A DNA stretch of 64,000 bases from CALBPI01 sp045110335 (GTDB lineage: Bacteria; Pseudomonadota; Gammaproteobacteria; Steroidobacterales; Woeseiaceae). The notes beneath the pieces were generated by a model that was not told the DNA's origin, made no database searches, and saw only the letters and a program-made list of their open reading frames with translations. Position 1 is the stretch's first letter; the number at the start of each line of letters is the position of its first letter. Shown one piece after another: positions 41,244 through 50,425 of the stretch. The stretch is from NCBI GenBank assembly GCA_045110335.1, contig JBGCGB010000002.1, positions 118,825-182,824 of the forward strand, in the 5' to 3' direction. A program made the translations under genes and the position numbers.

Positions 41244-42677
41244 CTAGTGCGGGAACTCGGTCAGACCAATCCGACCTTCGTCTTCCACCTTCGCTTCACG
41301 GGTGAACTTCGCTAGAGGACCAATAATGATCAACGTAGCGAAGAGCAAAAATACTTCTAATTGATAGACGAGACTGTAACTCGCGCTCTCGGCTGAAAAA
41401 GCAGGCCCAAGAGAGCCGCTTTCAATGAGGTCGGCGAACACATCACGCAGCCCACCGCCTAGCGCAATACCAACGCCGGTCGCGGTCGCTTGCACCGCAC
41501 CCCATGCGCCCAGCGCAAGGCCACTGCCTGCCACCCTCGATAAGTCCATCGCGGCAACCAGCGTACCGACACCGAATAAACCACCACCGAAACCGATCAA
41601 CAGCACACTGGCATGGAACAGCAAATGCGACTTCACTATCGCGATCGCACTAACAACCGCAAATGCGAAGACGCCGATAAGGGCACCAAAAGCAGCTAAA
41701 CGGTGCGGGTCTGTGCCACGCGCGAGCCAACGTGCTGCCAGCGCAAAAGCGACCAGCGTGCCAAACGCCAGCAACGCCGTTAGCCGGGTTGTTGCGGCCA
41801 CATCAAGACCGAGCACTTCGGCGCCAAAAGGCTCGAGGAGAATGTCTTGCATCGTGAAACCTGCGGTGCCGAGGCCCAAAGCCAACAATAAACGGCGTGC
41901 CCGGACATCTTCATTAAAGCGACGCCATGCTTGGGTAAACGATAAATCAGTAGCCGGTTTCGCGGTTTTCTCAGGGTCAATCGTTTCCTGTTTCCACAAG
42001 GCGATCACATTCAGGACAAGTGTGACCACCGCGGCGCCCTGAATGACTTTGATCAATCGTAGTTGACTGAAGTCACTCAGCAACCAACCGAACATCAATG
42101 CACTGACCAACATGCCAACCAGCAGCATGACAAACAACAAAGCGACCACGCGAGGCCGCGATGCTTCAGGTGCAATGTCCGTTGCCAATGCTAGGCCGGC
42201 CGTCTGCACGGTATGCATGCCGGCACCAACCAAGATAAAAGCGAGACCGGCGGCTATTTGACCGATGATGATCGGCCCATGCGTATCGCCGGACATGATC
42301 AGCAAAGCAAATGGCATGAACGCAAAGCCGCCAAACTGCAGCAACGTACCGATCCAGATAAAGGGAACGCGACGCCAGCCAATCGCCGAGATGAAGTTGT
42401 CCGACCGGAATCCGATTAAGGCCCTGAGCGGTGCGAACAACAACGGCAATGCAACCATTAATGCGACCAATGAGGCGGGCACGTTGAGTTCGTAAATCAT
42501 GACGCGATTGAGCGTGCCATTCAACAATACAACGGCCATACCAACGGACATTTGAAACAGTGATAGTCGCAACAAACGACTCAGCGAAAGCTTATCGCTC
42601 GCAATATCAGCAAATGGCAGCATCGCGGGCGCCACCTGGCGCCATTTGCTCGACCATTTATCTGAAAAGATACTCAC
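41244..42677 (-). CDS. lhaA: LhaA, LH1 assembly factor (PucC family)
   Basis: Major-facilitator-type membrane protein of 477 residues with about 12 spans. LhaA/PucC proteins are thought to deliver bacteriochlorophyll to antenna polypeptides. Family segments include LSLFQMSVGMAVVLLNGTLNRVMIYEL and ALPLLFAPLRALIGFRSD. The GTG at 42677 overlaps the bchM stop by four bases. It precedes puhA, the order found in most purple bacteria. A second PucC-family gene is at 51.3 kb. Confidence 0.95.
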   Translation of the reverse strand: MSIFSDKWSSKWRQVAPAMLPFADIASDKLSLSRLLRLSLFQMSVGMAVVLLNGTLNRVMIYELNVPASLVALMVALPLLFAPLRALIGFRSDNFISAIGWRRVPFIWIGTLLQFGGFAFMPFALLIMSGDTHGPIIIGQIAAGLAFILVGAGMHTVQTAGLALATDIAPEASRPRVVALLFVMLLVGMLVSALMFGWLLSDFSQLRLIKVIQGAAVVTLVLNVIALWKQETIDPEKTAKPATDLSFTQAWRRFNEDVRARRLLLALGLGTAGFTMQDILLEPFGAEVLGLDVAATTRLTALLAFGTLVAFALAARWLARGTDPHRLAAFGALIGVFAFAVVSAIAIVKSHLLFHASVLLIGFGGGLFGVGTLVAAMDLSRVAGSGLALGAWGAVQATATGVGIALGGGLRDVFADLIESGSLGPAFSAESASYSLVYQLEVFLLFATLIIIGPLAKFTREAKVEDEGRIGLTEFPH

Positions 42678-43378
42678 CGCTTGAACACTTCCAACGCTTG
42701 AGATTTGTAAAATGTACTACTCACACGATGCGTCCTACCGGTTTGAAATCTCGTCAACGCCGACTCATTTTCGATACAGGCATACAACGCTCTCTCAGAA
42801 ACAGGAACGATCGCCGGCGCCTTATGTTCGCGGGTTGGAATCATGCGACCGACGACATGCATCACCGTCAATGCCGGCGTGCGCGGCGCATACGTAATGA
42901 ACATGGCTTGGCGCACCCGGGGTGCAAGACCCGCCAAAGCGCGTGCGATATCCCGACTCTTGTAGTGAATAAGGGAGTCCATCGCTACGACATAGTCAAA
43001 CTCGCCAAGAGACGGATCCAGCATGTCGCCCACTTCGAATTGGATCGCATCAGCAATGCCGCTTTCTGCTGCCCTCTGCTGGGCATAGCCCACTAGGGTC
43101 GGTGAAATATCAGTTGCGACAACCTCGGCACCGCGTTGTGCAAGAATGATTGCCAACGTACCCGTACCGCAACCCGCATCGAGCACACGTTTGCCGGTTA
43201 GGTCTTCAGGAAACCAGGCCAGCAGTGTACTTTGCATCTCATCCCGTCCGGCGCGCACTGTCGCCCGAATCTTGCCAACAGGCGCGTCCGAAGTCAGCTT
43301 TTCCCATGCAGCCGACGCGGTCTGATCGAAATAAGTCGTCAGCTTTTCGCGCGTTTGATCATAGGATGGTGTCGACAT
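42674..43378 (-). CDS. bchM: BchM, Mg-protoporphyrin IX O-methyltransferase
   Basis: SAM-dependent methyltransferase that methylates the ring C propionate of Mg-protoporphyrin IX. The 234-residue product has the motif VLDAGCGTGTLAI and the N-terminal YFDQTASAAWEKLTSDAPVGKIRATVRAGRDEM, typical of BchM. The ATG at 43378 shares one base with the bchL stop. It lies between bchL and lhaA. Confidence 0.95.
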   Translation of the reverse strand: MSTPSYDQTREKLTTYFDQTASAAWEKLTSDAPVGKIRATVRAGRDEMQSTLLAWFPEDLTGKRVLDAGCGTGTLAIILAQRGAEVVATDISPTLVGYAQQRAAESGIADAIQFEVGDMLDPSLGEFDYVVAMDSLIHYKSRDIARALAGLAPRVRQAMFITYAPRTPALTVMHVVGRMIPTREHKAPAIVPVSERALYACIENESALTRFQTGRTHRVSSTFYKSQALEVFKR

Positions 43379-44289
43379 CAATCAAATCCCAGGAAGTCAA
43401 AGATTTCACGATCTTTCATCGGTAGCGCTGTTTGTGGCTCGTCTACGTCGTCCCACAGCCGCTGCGCCAAACGCATATATTCTTCTTTGACAGCCTCAAG
43501 CTCAGGCGTACTTTCCATTTCAAACAAAGTTGATTTCTTGAGCCGACTACGACGAATAACATCGAGATCGGGGAAATGAGCGACACGTTCGAGACCAATG
43601 CGCTTATTGAACCCATCAATCTGATCCGTGTTCTCACTGCGGTTAGCAATGACACCACCAAGACGCACATTGTAATTCTTTGACTTCGCGCTAATCGCCG
43701 CGACGATTCTGTTCATCGCGAAGATGGAATCGAAATCGTTTGCTGTCACGATCAATGCACGATCAGCATGCTGCAATGGCGCTGCGAAACCGCCGCAAAC
43801 AACATCACCGAGTACGTCAAAAATAACGACATCGGTATCTTCCAGTAGGTGGTGCTGCTTCAAAAGACGAACCGTCTGGCCAACCACATAGCCACCACAA
43901 CCAGTACCAGCAGGTGGTCCGCCCGCCTCAACACACATCACACCGTTGTAGCCTTCGTAGACAAAGTCTTCGACTTGCAGCTCTTCACTATGAAATTCCA
44001 CCGACTCCAACACGTCAATGACAGTGGGGACAAGACACTTGGTCAGCGTAAAGGTCGAGTCATGCTTGGGATCACAACCGATTTGCAAAACGCGTTTACC
44101 GAGCTTAGAAAACGCCGCCGACAAGTTAGACGACGTCGTACTTTTCCCAATGCCACCTTTGCCATAGACGGCGAACACTTTCGCCGTATCAATTTTCATA
44201 TCGGGATCAAGATGAACTTGAACACTGCCACTACCATCAGTGGGTTTCGGTGCGACTTTTACGGGTTCTGCAACATTGGCCTGAGTCAT
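43378..44289 (-). CDS. bchL: BchL, light-independent protochlorophyllide reductase iron protein
   Basis: NifH-like ATPase of dark-operative protochlorophyllide reductase. The 303-residue product has the P-loop VYGKGGIGKSTTSSN, GCDPKHDSTFTL, and the 4Fe-4S cysteines in GTGCGGYVVG and DVLGDVVCGGFA. The ATG at 44289 follows bchB by 25 bases; in most purple bacteria bchH would lie between them. Confidence 0.97.
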   Translation of the reverse strand: MTQANVAEPVKVAPKPTDGSGSVQVHLDPDMKIDTAKVFAVYGKGGIGKSTTSSNLSAAFSKLGKRVLQIGCDPKHDSTFTLTKCLVPTVIDVLESVEFHSEELQVEDFVYEGYNGVMCVEAGGPPAGTGCGGYVVGQTVRLLKQHHLLEDTDVVIFDVLGDVVCGGFAAPLQHADRALIVTANDFDSIFAMNRIVAAISAKSKNYNVRLGGVIANRSENTDQIDGFNKRIGLERVAHFPDLDVIRRSRLKKSTLFEMESTPELEAVKEEYMRLAQRLWDDVDEPQTALPMKDREIFDFLGFD

Positions 44290-44314
44290 AATAAAATCCT
44301 ATCGGCATGGCACG

Positions 44315-45895
44315 CTATCGTGCGTAATGCGCTTTCGCCTCATATAAAGTTTCGATGCTTATCAATTGCACGGATTGTTCGCGTGCAAACTGTTCGGTGT
44401 TTCTTCGTGCTTTACCACGAACGAAAAACGGAATTTTTCCGAGCTCACGCTCAGCTTCGGGTGACCAGCTCGGATCGACGCTTTCCGCCGAAGGCGCCTC
44501 GTCGTTAGCCGCCGGCGCAGGCTGACGCACGACCGGCGTTTCGGTCGCTGTGTGCCCCAAATGCGACGGCGTCGCTGTGTTACTAAATTCAAAGTCCTCG
44601 CGGAACATGCCGAGCAAGTGCTCTTCGAGCCCCATCATCAACGGATGAACCCAGGTATCAAACAACAGATTCGCACCGGCGTAGCCCATCTGTGGTGCAT
44701 GTGCCGCCGGAAAGTCCTGAACATGCATCGGCGCGGAGATAACCGCACACCCGATACCGAGCCGCTTCGCGATGTGACGCTCCATTTGCGTGCCGAGCAC
44801 CATTTCAGGGTGAAGCTCTGCAACGGCAGCTTCGACTTCGAGATAGTCGTCGGTGATTAACGCTTTCAGTCCGTAACGAGAAGCAGCCTCGCGGACGTCT
44901 TTCGCAAACTCGCGACTGTAAGTGCCCAACCCCACGACCTCGAAACCAAGTTCATCATTGGCCACTCTTGCGGCCGCTATGGCATGCGTTGCATCCCCGA
45001 AGATAAAGACACGCTTTCCGGTCAAATAAGTGGAATCTACGGAGCGCGAATACCACGGTAGTCTTGAGCGACCATCCGCCAATGCCGGCTCAGGATCCAC
45101 GCCGGCAAGTTCCGCGACTTCGCGGATAAACTCACCTGTCGCGTTGACACCAATCGGCACCGTCGAAACCACGGGCTGGCGAAATGCGCGCTTGAGCCAA
45201 CGGGCAGCTGTCATGCCGGTTTCCGGATACATGACCACATTAAAATCGGCATCACCGAGGCGTGTCAGGTCCCCTGGCGTCGCATCCAAAGGTGCGATCA
45301 CATTAATATCGATACCGAGCAGCCGCATGATCTCCGAAATCTCACGCACATCATCGCGATGTCTGAAACCAAGTGCAGTTGCGCCCAACAAGTTACAGGA
45401 GGGCCGCTGCCCCTCTGGCCGTGCTGGCCGATCCTGACCTGGTGGCAACTCATGCGGACCCGCCAAAGCACGTACGATGTGGTAGAGCGTTTCTGCAGCC
45501 GCCCAGTTTTCTTTACGTTGATAAGACGGCAGTTCCAAAGGAATCACCGGCACCGGCAACTTCATGCCAGCAGCCAGGCCACCTGGGTCATCCTGAATCA
45601 ATTCAGCAGTGCAAGACGCACCAACGATCATCGCTTCAGGTGAAAAGCGTTCGTAGGCCGAACGAGCGGCATCTTGAAACATCGTCGCCGTGTCACCGCC
45701 CAAATCACGCGCTTGAAAAGTCGTGTAGGTAACCGGTGGTCGTTCGGCACGCCGCTCAATCATCGTAAACAACAAATCGGCGTAGGTGTCGCCTTGCGGC
45801 GCATGCAATACGTAGTGCAACTTCTTCATCGCCGTCGCGACACGCATCGCACCGATATGCGTGGGTCCTTCATATGTCCAAAGTGTTAATTTCAT
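44315..45895 (-). CDS. bchB: BchB, light-independent protochlorophyllide reductase subunit B
   Basis: Nitrogenase-like catalytic subunit that reduces ring D of protochlorophyllide without light. The ATG at 45895 (one base after the bchN stop) gives MKLTLWTYEGPTHIGAMRVA, the conserved start. About 526 residues. The C-terminal domain PSWSPEAERELGKIPFFVRGKARRNTE is typical of BchB/ChlB. A linker of about 45 residues rich in Ala, Pro and Thr precedes this domain. Confidence 0.96.
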   Translation of the reverse strand: MKLTLWTYEGPTHIGAMRVATAMKKLHYVLHAPQGDTYADLLFTMIERRAERPPVTYTTFQARDLGGDTATMFQDAARSAYERFSPEAMIVGASCTAELIQDDPGGLAAGMKLPVPVIPLELPSYQRKENWAAAETLYHIVRALAGPHELPPGQDRPARPEGQRPSCNLLGATALGFRHRDDVREISEIMRLLGIDINVIAPLDATPGDLTRLGDADFNVVMYPETGMTAARWLKRAFRQPVVSTVPIGVNATGEFIREVAELAGVDPEPALADGRSRLPWYSRSVDSTYLTGKRVFIFGDATHAIAAARVANDELGFEVVGLGTYSREFAKDVREAASRYGLKALITDDYLEVEAAVAELHPEMVLGTQMERHIAKRLGIGCAVISAPMHVQDFPAAHAPQMGYAGANLLFDTWVHPLMMGLEEHLLGMFREDFEFSNTATPSHLGHTATETPVVRQPAPAANDEAPSAESVDPSWSPEAERELGKIPFFVRGKARRNTEQFAREQSVQLISIETLYEAKAHYAR

Positions 45896-45896
45896 G

Positions 45897-47180
45897 TCAG
45901 ACAGCCAACGCTTGGCGGCGCCGTAACGGGCGGGCAAACAATTCGGCGCAATCGCCAGCTTGCTCATAACCGTGAATCGGCGTGAATAAGAGCTCGATTG
46001 ACCACTTGGTCGTCATGCCATCCGCCTCAAGCGGGTTCGCAAGCCCCAGACCACAAACCACGATGTCGGGCTTGTCCGCACGGCAACGGTCCAGCTGTTT
46101 TTCGACATCCTGACCTTCGCTCATGCGCACATCGGCGGGCAAGCGAGGCAATTCATCGGATAAATGTTCGCGGTGCAAATAAGGTGTGCCAACTTCCACT
46201 AGCTTCATGCCCAGCTCAGCGGCCAGGAAACGCGCCAGGGGTATCTCCAGTTGCGAGTCCGGGAAGAAGAAAATACGTTTTCCATCCAGCGTTTCACGCT
46301 CACGCTTGACCGCTTTTTCTGCACGGTCCCGCGCGGGTCGGGTCACGCGTTCAAAATCAGCAGGCGCGACGTTCCATTCATCAGCTGCGGCCTGAAACCA
46401 AGCCGTCGTGCCTTGCTCGCCCAGCGGAAACGGTGCCGCCAACCGGGATGCTCCGCGCTCTTCCAGCGCCTGCGCCGTATCATTCAGGAACGGTTGAGCT
46501 AGCAAGTAACGTGTGTTGGGCCCTACTGTCGGCAAATCATTCGCATTACGCATTGGCAAGTAAGACACCGGACCAATACCTAGCTGTTCAAACAACGCGG
46601 TGAACTGATCCTCAACCACATCGGCGAGCGCGCCGACGACCAAGAGTGACTTTCCCTCAGAGGCCGCCTCGGGCATTTCCGGCACCAGCGCCGCAAGACA
46701 GGCATCTTCGCCCTGGGTAAAGGTGGTCTCGATACCACTGCCAGAATAATTCAATACGCGAACATCGGGCATAAACCGACCGGAAAGTCGTTCAGCGGCA
46801 CGAGAGAGATCAAGCTTGATCACTTCTGATGGGCAAGATCCGACGAGGAACAGGAGCTTGATATCGGGGCGACGCGACAACAATCGCTCTACCTCCCTAT
46901 CAAGCTCCTCATTCGCATCGGCAAGCCCAGCCAGGTCGCGGTCGTCAATGATTGCCGTGGCGAACCTCGGCTCCGCGAAGATCATGACGCCCGCGGCTGA
47001 CTGGATTAGGTGTGCGCAGGTTCTGGAACCTACCACAAGAAAAAATGCGTCCTGAATCTTCCGGTGCATCCATACGATGCCCGTCAGGCCGCAGAAAACT
47101 TCGCGCTGCCCGCGTTCGCGGATCAGATTGTCCGCGGGCTTCCGCAGGGACTCGAGCGGCTGTATGACTTCTGCTGTCAT
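45897..47180 (-). CDS. bchN: BchN, light-independent protochlorophyllide reductase subunit N
   Basis: Second nitrogenase-like subunit, which with BchB binds a 4Fe-4S cluster and protochlorophyllide. The 427-residue product has the cysteines in QREVFCGLTGIVWMHRK, GSRTCAHLIQ and LVGSCPSEVIKLDL. The ATG at 47180 overlaps the bchF stop by four bases. Confidence 0.96.
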   Translation of the reverse strand: MTAEVIQPLESLRKPADNLIRERGQREVFCGLTGIVWMHRKIQDAFFLVVGSRTCAHLIQSAAGVMIFAEPRFATAIIDDRDLAGLADANEELDREVERLLSRRPDIKLLFLVGSCPSEVIKLDLSRAAERLSGRFMPDVRVLNYSGSGIETTFTQGEDACLAALVPEMPEAASEGKSLLVVGALADVVEDQFTALFEQLGIGPVSYLPMRNANDLPTVGPNTRYLLAQPFLNDTAQALEERGASRLAAPFPLGEQGTTAWFQAAADEWNVAPADFERVTRPARDRAEKAVKRERETLDGKRIFFFPDSQLEIPLARFLAAELGMKLVEVGTPYLHREHLSDELPRLPADVRMSEGQDVEKQLDRCRADKPDIVVCGLGLANPLEADGMTTKWSIELLFTPIHGYEQAGDCAELFARPLRRRQALAV

Positions 47181-47746
47181 CGCAACGCCCCATTCATTGA
47201 CGCTGAAACTACCGACGCATCGGCCGGCACGCGCTCTTGCGCTTTAGCAATTCGGAATTTCCAAACGAATTGGGCGGCGTTGATGACGTAGGCAACGTAA
47301 GCCGCAATAGCTAGATACATTTGACCGCTGATATCGAGCCAGCCCAAGCCGATGCAAATCAAGTAAGCGGTGTGCAATGCAAGCACCAACATGCTGACCA
47401 TGTCTTCCCAGAAAAACGCGGGTACGAACAAATAGCGATCGAATACTGCTTTTTCCCACAGCGAGCCGGTAATCATGATGGCGTATAGAATGAGCGTCTT
47501 TAGCACCACAGAAACGGTGGCGGCATAGGCACCCTCACCCGTCATGAGATAACGCACCACAAGCGTCAAACTTACAATAAAAACAACAAATTGCAGCGGC
47601 GCCAATATCGCTTGAACCAAAGTCCAACGCGTATTGTCACGGCGGACTTTCTCCGCCGCGGTATATAACGACTGTCGATTTGTTGAAAAGGCTTCGCGTC
47701 TCGCCATTTCTCTTATCTGCTCCGTCCCGAATAAATCGCGGTTCAC
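47177..47746 (-). CDS. bchF: BchF, 3-vinyl bacteriochlorophyllide hydratase
   Basis: Membrane enzyme that hydrates the 3-vinyl group on the way to bacteriochlorophyll a. The product has about five spans, and the segment YTAAEKVRRDNTRWTLVQAILAPLQFVVFIVSL is diagnostic. The start may be GTG 47746 (189 residues) or ATG 47707 (176 residues, preceded by GGAG). It heads the long bchFNBLM-lhaA-puhABC-acsF-puhE-bchIDO-crtB series and is divergent from ppaA, with PpsR-type palindromes between. Confidence 0.95.
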   Translation of the reverse strand: MNRDLFGTEQIREMARREAFSTNRQSLYTAAEKVRRDNTRWTLVQAILAPLQFVVFIVSLTLVVRYLMTGEGAYAATVSVVLKTLILYAIMITGSLWEKAVFDRYLFVPAFFWEDMVSMLVLALHTAYLICIGLGWLDISGQMYLAIAAYVAYVINAAQFVWKFRIAKAQERVPADASVVSASMNGALR

Positions 47747-47770
47747 GTTGTTGATGATCCGCTAGGGACT

Positions 47771-47799
47771 AATTTACGACCCTCCAACCCGAGTGTCAA
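47771..47799 (-). promoter_or_regulatory. Predicted sigma-70 promoter of bchF
   Basis: On the minus strand TTGACA (47799-47794) is followed after exactly 17 bases by TAAATT (47776-47771). The -35 box is part of the first PpsR-type site, so repressor binding would block polymerase. The leader would be about 20 bases (GTG start) or 60 bases (ATG start). Confidence 0.55.
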
Positions 47800-47827
47800 C
47801 TAAACGCGACGTCAATTTAAATTGACA
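47794..47827. promoter_or_regulatory. Two adjoining PpsR/CrtJ-type sites between bchF and ppaA
   Basis: TGTCAACTAAACGCGACG (47794-47811) and CGTCAATTTAAATTGACA (47810-47827) each fit TGT-N12-ACA with one mismatch. The second contains a perfect 16-bp palindrome GTCAATTTAAATTGAC (47811-47826). Each palindrome covers one of the two divergent -35 boxes. Confidence 0.72.
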
Positions 47828-47850
47828 ATGATTCTTACATTGTGTCTACT
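47822..47850 (+). promoter_or_regulatory. Predicted sigma-70 promoter of ppaA
   Basis: TTGACA (47822-47827), 17-base spacing, TCTACT (47845-47850; four of six bases match TATAAT). The -35 box forms the right arm of the second PpsR-type palindrome. The leader to the ppaA ATG would be about 70 bases. Confidence 0.5.
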
Positions 47851-47926
47851 GCAATTACTGGTAATAGCGGTGGTATTATTCCCTAGCTGCGTAACGCGGC
47901 ATTTCTACTCGGGGGAGTACGCAGCA

Positions 47927-48802
47927 ATGACCAGTGAACAGAGCGACGTTAGACCAGAAGGGATTTTTGGGCGCATTTTGGCGCGCAGCCGCAAGATGCT
48001 GAGCCGACACAAGACAGCAGCGCATGATGAATTAATGTCGCTGTCAACACTGATTGAAAACGAGATTATTCCCCGACTTCAGATGACTTTTCCGACGCCA
48101 CAATCTGATACACCTATATCGTCCGGGCACGACAATACACCGGAGTATGACACCGACGGTTTTGTGGAAGCCTTGCTTTCACCCGAGCCGGATGACGCGC
48201 GTACCTTTATTGATTCGTTGATTGCCAACGAACACTCTTTGAAGGAAATTTATGCGCATCTGCTAACACCAGCTGCTCGCCGTCTGGGCGCGATGTGGGA
48301 AGACGATCTTTGCAGCTTTGCGCATGTCACGATTGCCATCACCAAGATTCGACATATTTTCATTTCGACAGCACCGTTGTTTCCACTGAATGTTGTCGAT
48401 GGCGACGAAAACCCGCCTAGTATTCTTTTGACGACTGTCCCGGGCGAACAACACACATTTGGCCTTTACTTAGTCGTCGAAATTTTTCGCGATGCCGGAT
48501 GGAGCGTTTGGTCCGGAACACCGCGGTCCACCAACGAATTGATTGAGCTAGTCTCTCGTGAGCACTACGACGTTGTAGGGCTGTCGATCGTAGCTGAAAG
48601 AAACCTTAATATCGCTGCGGCCGCGATTGCTGACATCCGCAGCAATGCCGCGAACAATGCCATCAAAGTGTTGTTGGGTGGACGCATTGCTGTCGAGAAG
48701 CCAGAACTGGTCGAAGCACTCGATGCGGATCAGGTGGTCGCCGACACCGATCAAATTATTGCCCATGCTGATCAGCTCTTGAGCAAGCAGAAGCACCTCT
48801 AA
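47927..48802 (+). CDS. ppaA: PpaA/AerR-type B12-binding antirepressor
   Basis: Regulator encoded next to ppsR in purple bacteria; AerR binds cobalamin and modulates CrtJ/PpsR. The product (291 residues from ATG 47927, which has GGGGGAG upstream) has an N-terminal helical region and a cobalamin-binding-type domain: PGEQHTFGLYLVVEIFRDAGW, LSIVAERNL and VLLGGRIA. The open frame extends upstream to 47822 through a hydrophobic stretch that overlaps the predicted promoter, so it is not used. It is followed by ppsR after 52 bases. Confidence 0.88.
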   Translation: MTSEQSDVRPEGIFGRILARSRKMLSRHKTAAHDELMSLSTLIENEIIPRLQMTFPTPQSDTPISSGHDNTPEYDTDGFVEALLSPEPDDARTFIDSLIANEHSLKEIYAHLLTPAARRLGAMWEDDLCSFAHVTIAITKIRHIFISTAPLFPLNVVDGDENPPSILLTTVPGEQHTFGLYLVVEIFRDAGWSVWSGTPRSTNELIELVSREHYDVVGLSIVAERNLNIAAAAIADIRSNAANNAIKVLLGGRIAVEKPELVEALDADQVVADTDQIIAHADQLLSKQKHL

Positions 48803-48854
48803 TGAACGCACTGACGATCACTACATCGTCGGTGCACTATGGTCGAGCAAGCGC

Positions 48855-50288
48855 TTGATCCCTTTCAAGACAACCCAGGGCGCCTTGCAGGAGTTGAGCC
48901 ACGACTCCATAGCCACACTGATCGGTGCTTCACACGACATCACATTATTGATGAATCGTGAAGGTGTTATTATTGACATCGCTTACGGCGGTGATCGCCC
49001 GCTCGATCGGGTCGCCGATGACTGGGTCGGTAAGCCGTGGGTTGAAACGGTAACCGACGAAAGCCGTACTAAAATCAATCGCTTATTAGAAGACGCCGAA
49101 CAAGTCGGTGATGACAAACGCCGCTGGCGCCAAGTCAATCACCCTAACGGGTCCCAAATCGATATTCCCATCCTGTATCTCGCTATATCGGCAGGTAACA
49201 GTGATCTAATACTCGCGATCGGAAAAGACCTACGTACTATTTCGGATATGCAGCAACAATTGCTGGATATGCAGCACTCCATTGAAAGTGAGTATGCGCG
49301 ACTGCAACAAGCTGAAATGCGTTACCGCGTTTTGTTTCAGACAACGGGTGAAGCGATCGCGATCGTTAATCCGGCCGACGGCAAAATCATGGAAGCAAAC
49401 CCCGCGGCGGCCACACTGCTGAATGACAAGGTCGCGCGTTTGGTCGGCAAGCCGTTGTTGCAAAATTTCTCAGACGAAGCACATGCAGAAATCGAAGAGA
49501 TGCTTGCAACAGTGCGGACCACCGGCAAGGAAGGCCGCATTCAGGCCAAGACGAACCACGAAGACCGTGACGTTTGGATCAGTGCCGTGCAATTGCGGCG
49601 TGACAATTCCCGCTTGTTCATGGTCCGCTTGCTAAGCGATGACACGGCGCGCGCCGGTCGTTGGCAAAACAATCATGACAACCTTTTGCTGGATCTCATT
49701 GCTAATACATCGGACGGTGTCGTTATCACCGATCAGGCGGGACAAATCCTGACCGCCAACAACGCCTTTCTTGAACTCTGCCAGGTCGCTTCGGAATTCC
49801 AACTCCACGATCAACCTTTGGATCAATGGATCGGCCGACCCGGTGTTGACGTCAATGTACTTAGAAAGAATCTGTTGCAACGCGGTCGTGTACGCCAATT
49901 CTTCACGATACTGAATGTCGAGTATGGTGCCGCGATTGATATCGAATTGTCGGCGGTCACACTGGGGCCAGACACCGCTGTCCGTTACGGCTATGTAGTC
50001 CGCCGCGTCATCAAGCAAGCCGATGGTGCCAGCTTGCTCGACGACAGCAAGTCATTGCCAAAGTCGGTAGAACAAATGACAGAACTGGTCGGTCGGGTGC
50101 CACTTAAAGATCTGGTCCGTGAAACAACGGACATTATCGAAAAAATGTGCATCGAAGCCGCTTTGCGCACCACCGGAGACAACCGGGCATCGGCGGCCGA
50201 AATTCTGGGGCTCAGTAGACAGAGTTTGTACGTCAAATTGCGGCGCCACGGCCTCGGCAGCGACGATACCGGGAAAAAGATTAGCTAG
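48855..50288 (+). CDS. ppsR: PpsR/CrtJ, repressor of photosynthesis genes
   Basis: Redox-sensitive repressor, 477 residues: N-terminal PAS-like region (about 20-130), a helical Q-linker (LQQAEMRYRVLF), two PAS domains (about 155-260 and 285-390) and a C-terminal FIS-type helix-turn-helix (NRASAAEILGLSRQSLYVKLRRHG). Two cysteines lie where redox-active ones are known in CrtJ/PpsR: one in LELCQ of the last PAS and one in IEKMCIEAAL beside the DNA-binding helices. No ATG or GTG fits the N-terminus; TTG 48855 is the best start, with a weak ribosome binding site. Confidence 0.94.
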   Translation: MIPFKTTQGALQELSHDSIATLIGASHDITLLMNREGVIIDIAYGGDRPLDRVADDWVGKPWVETVTDESRTKINRLLEDAEQVGDDKRRWRQVNHPNGSQIDIPILYLAISAGNSDLILAIGKDLRTISDMQQQLLDMQHSIESEYARLQQAEMRYRVLFQTTGEAIAIVNPADGKIMEANPAAATLLNDKVARLVGKPLLQNFSDEAHAEIEEMLATVRTTGKEGRIQAKTNHEDRDVWISAVQLRRDNSRLFMVRLLSDDTARAGRWQNNHDNLLLDLIANTSDGVVITDQAGQILTANNAFLELCQVASEFQLHDQPLDQWIGRPGVDVNVLRKNLLQRGRVRQFFTILNVEYGAAIDIELSAVTLGPDTAVRYGYVVRRVIKQADGASLLDDSKSLPKSVEQMTELVGRVPLKDLVRETTDIIEKMCIEAALRTTGDNRASAAEILGLSRQSLYVKLRRHGLGSDDTGKKIS

Positions 50289-50353
50289 CCTTTCACCTGA
50301 TAAAATTCGACACGGCATGTACAGCGCACACCGACGTCGACGCATACACCCAT

Positions 50354-50395
50354 TGTCAGAATTAATTTACGCTTAAGTGTCAATCTTTGTTGACG
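50354..50395 (+). promoter_or_regulatory. Tandem PpsR/CrtJ-type sites upstream of bchG
   Basis: TGTCAGAATTAATTTACG (50354-50371) and TGTCAATCTTTGTTGACG (50378-50395) each fit TGT-N12-ACA with one mismatch, spaced by 6 bases. The second has GTCAA/TTGAC arms and overlaps a TTGACG -35 box, with TACCTT 17 bases further on. Confidence 0.6.
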
Positions 50396-50425
50396 CATTG
50401 CCTGCTTCGCGCTACCTTCTTAAGT

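Noticed and set aside
47822..47926. N-terminal extension of ppaA with a hydrophobic stretch
   Set aside because: It would begin inside the predicted promoter and PpsR palindrome, and a strong ribosome binding site lies before the ATG at 47927.
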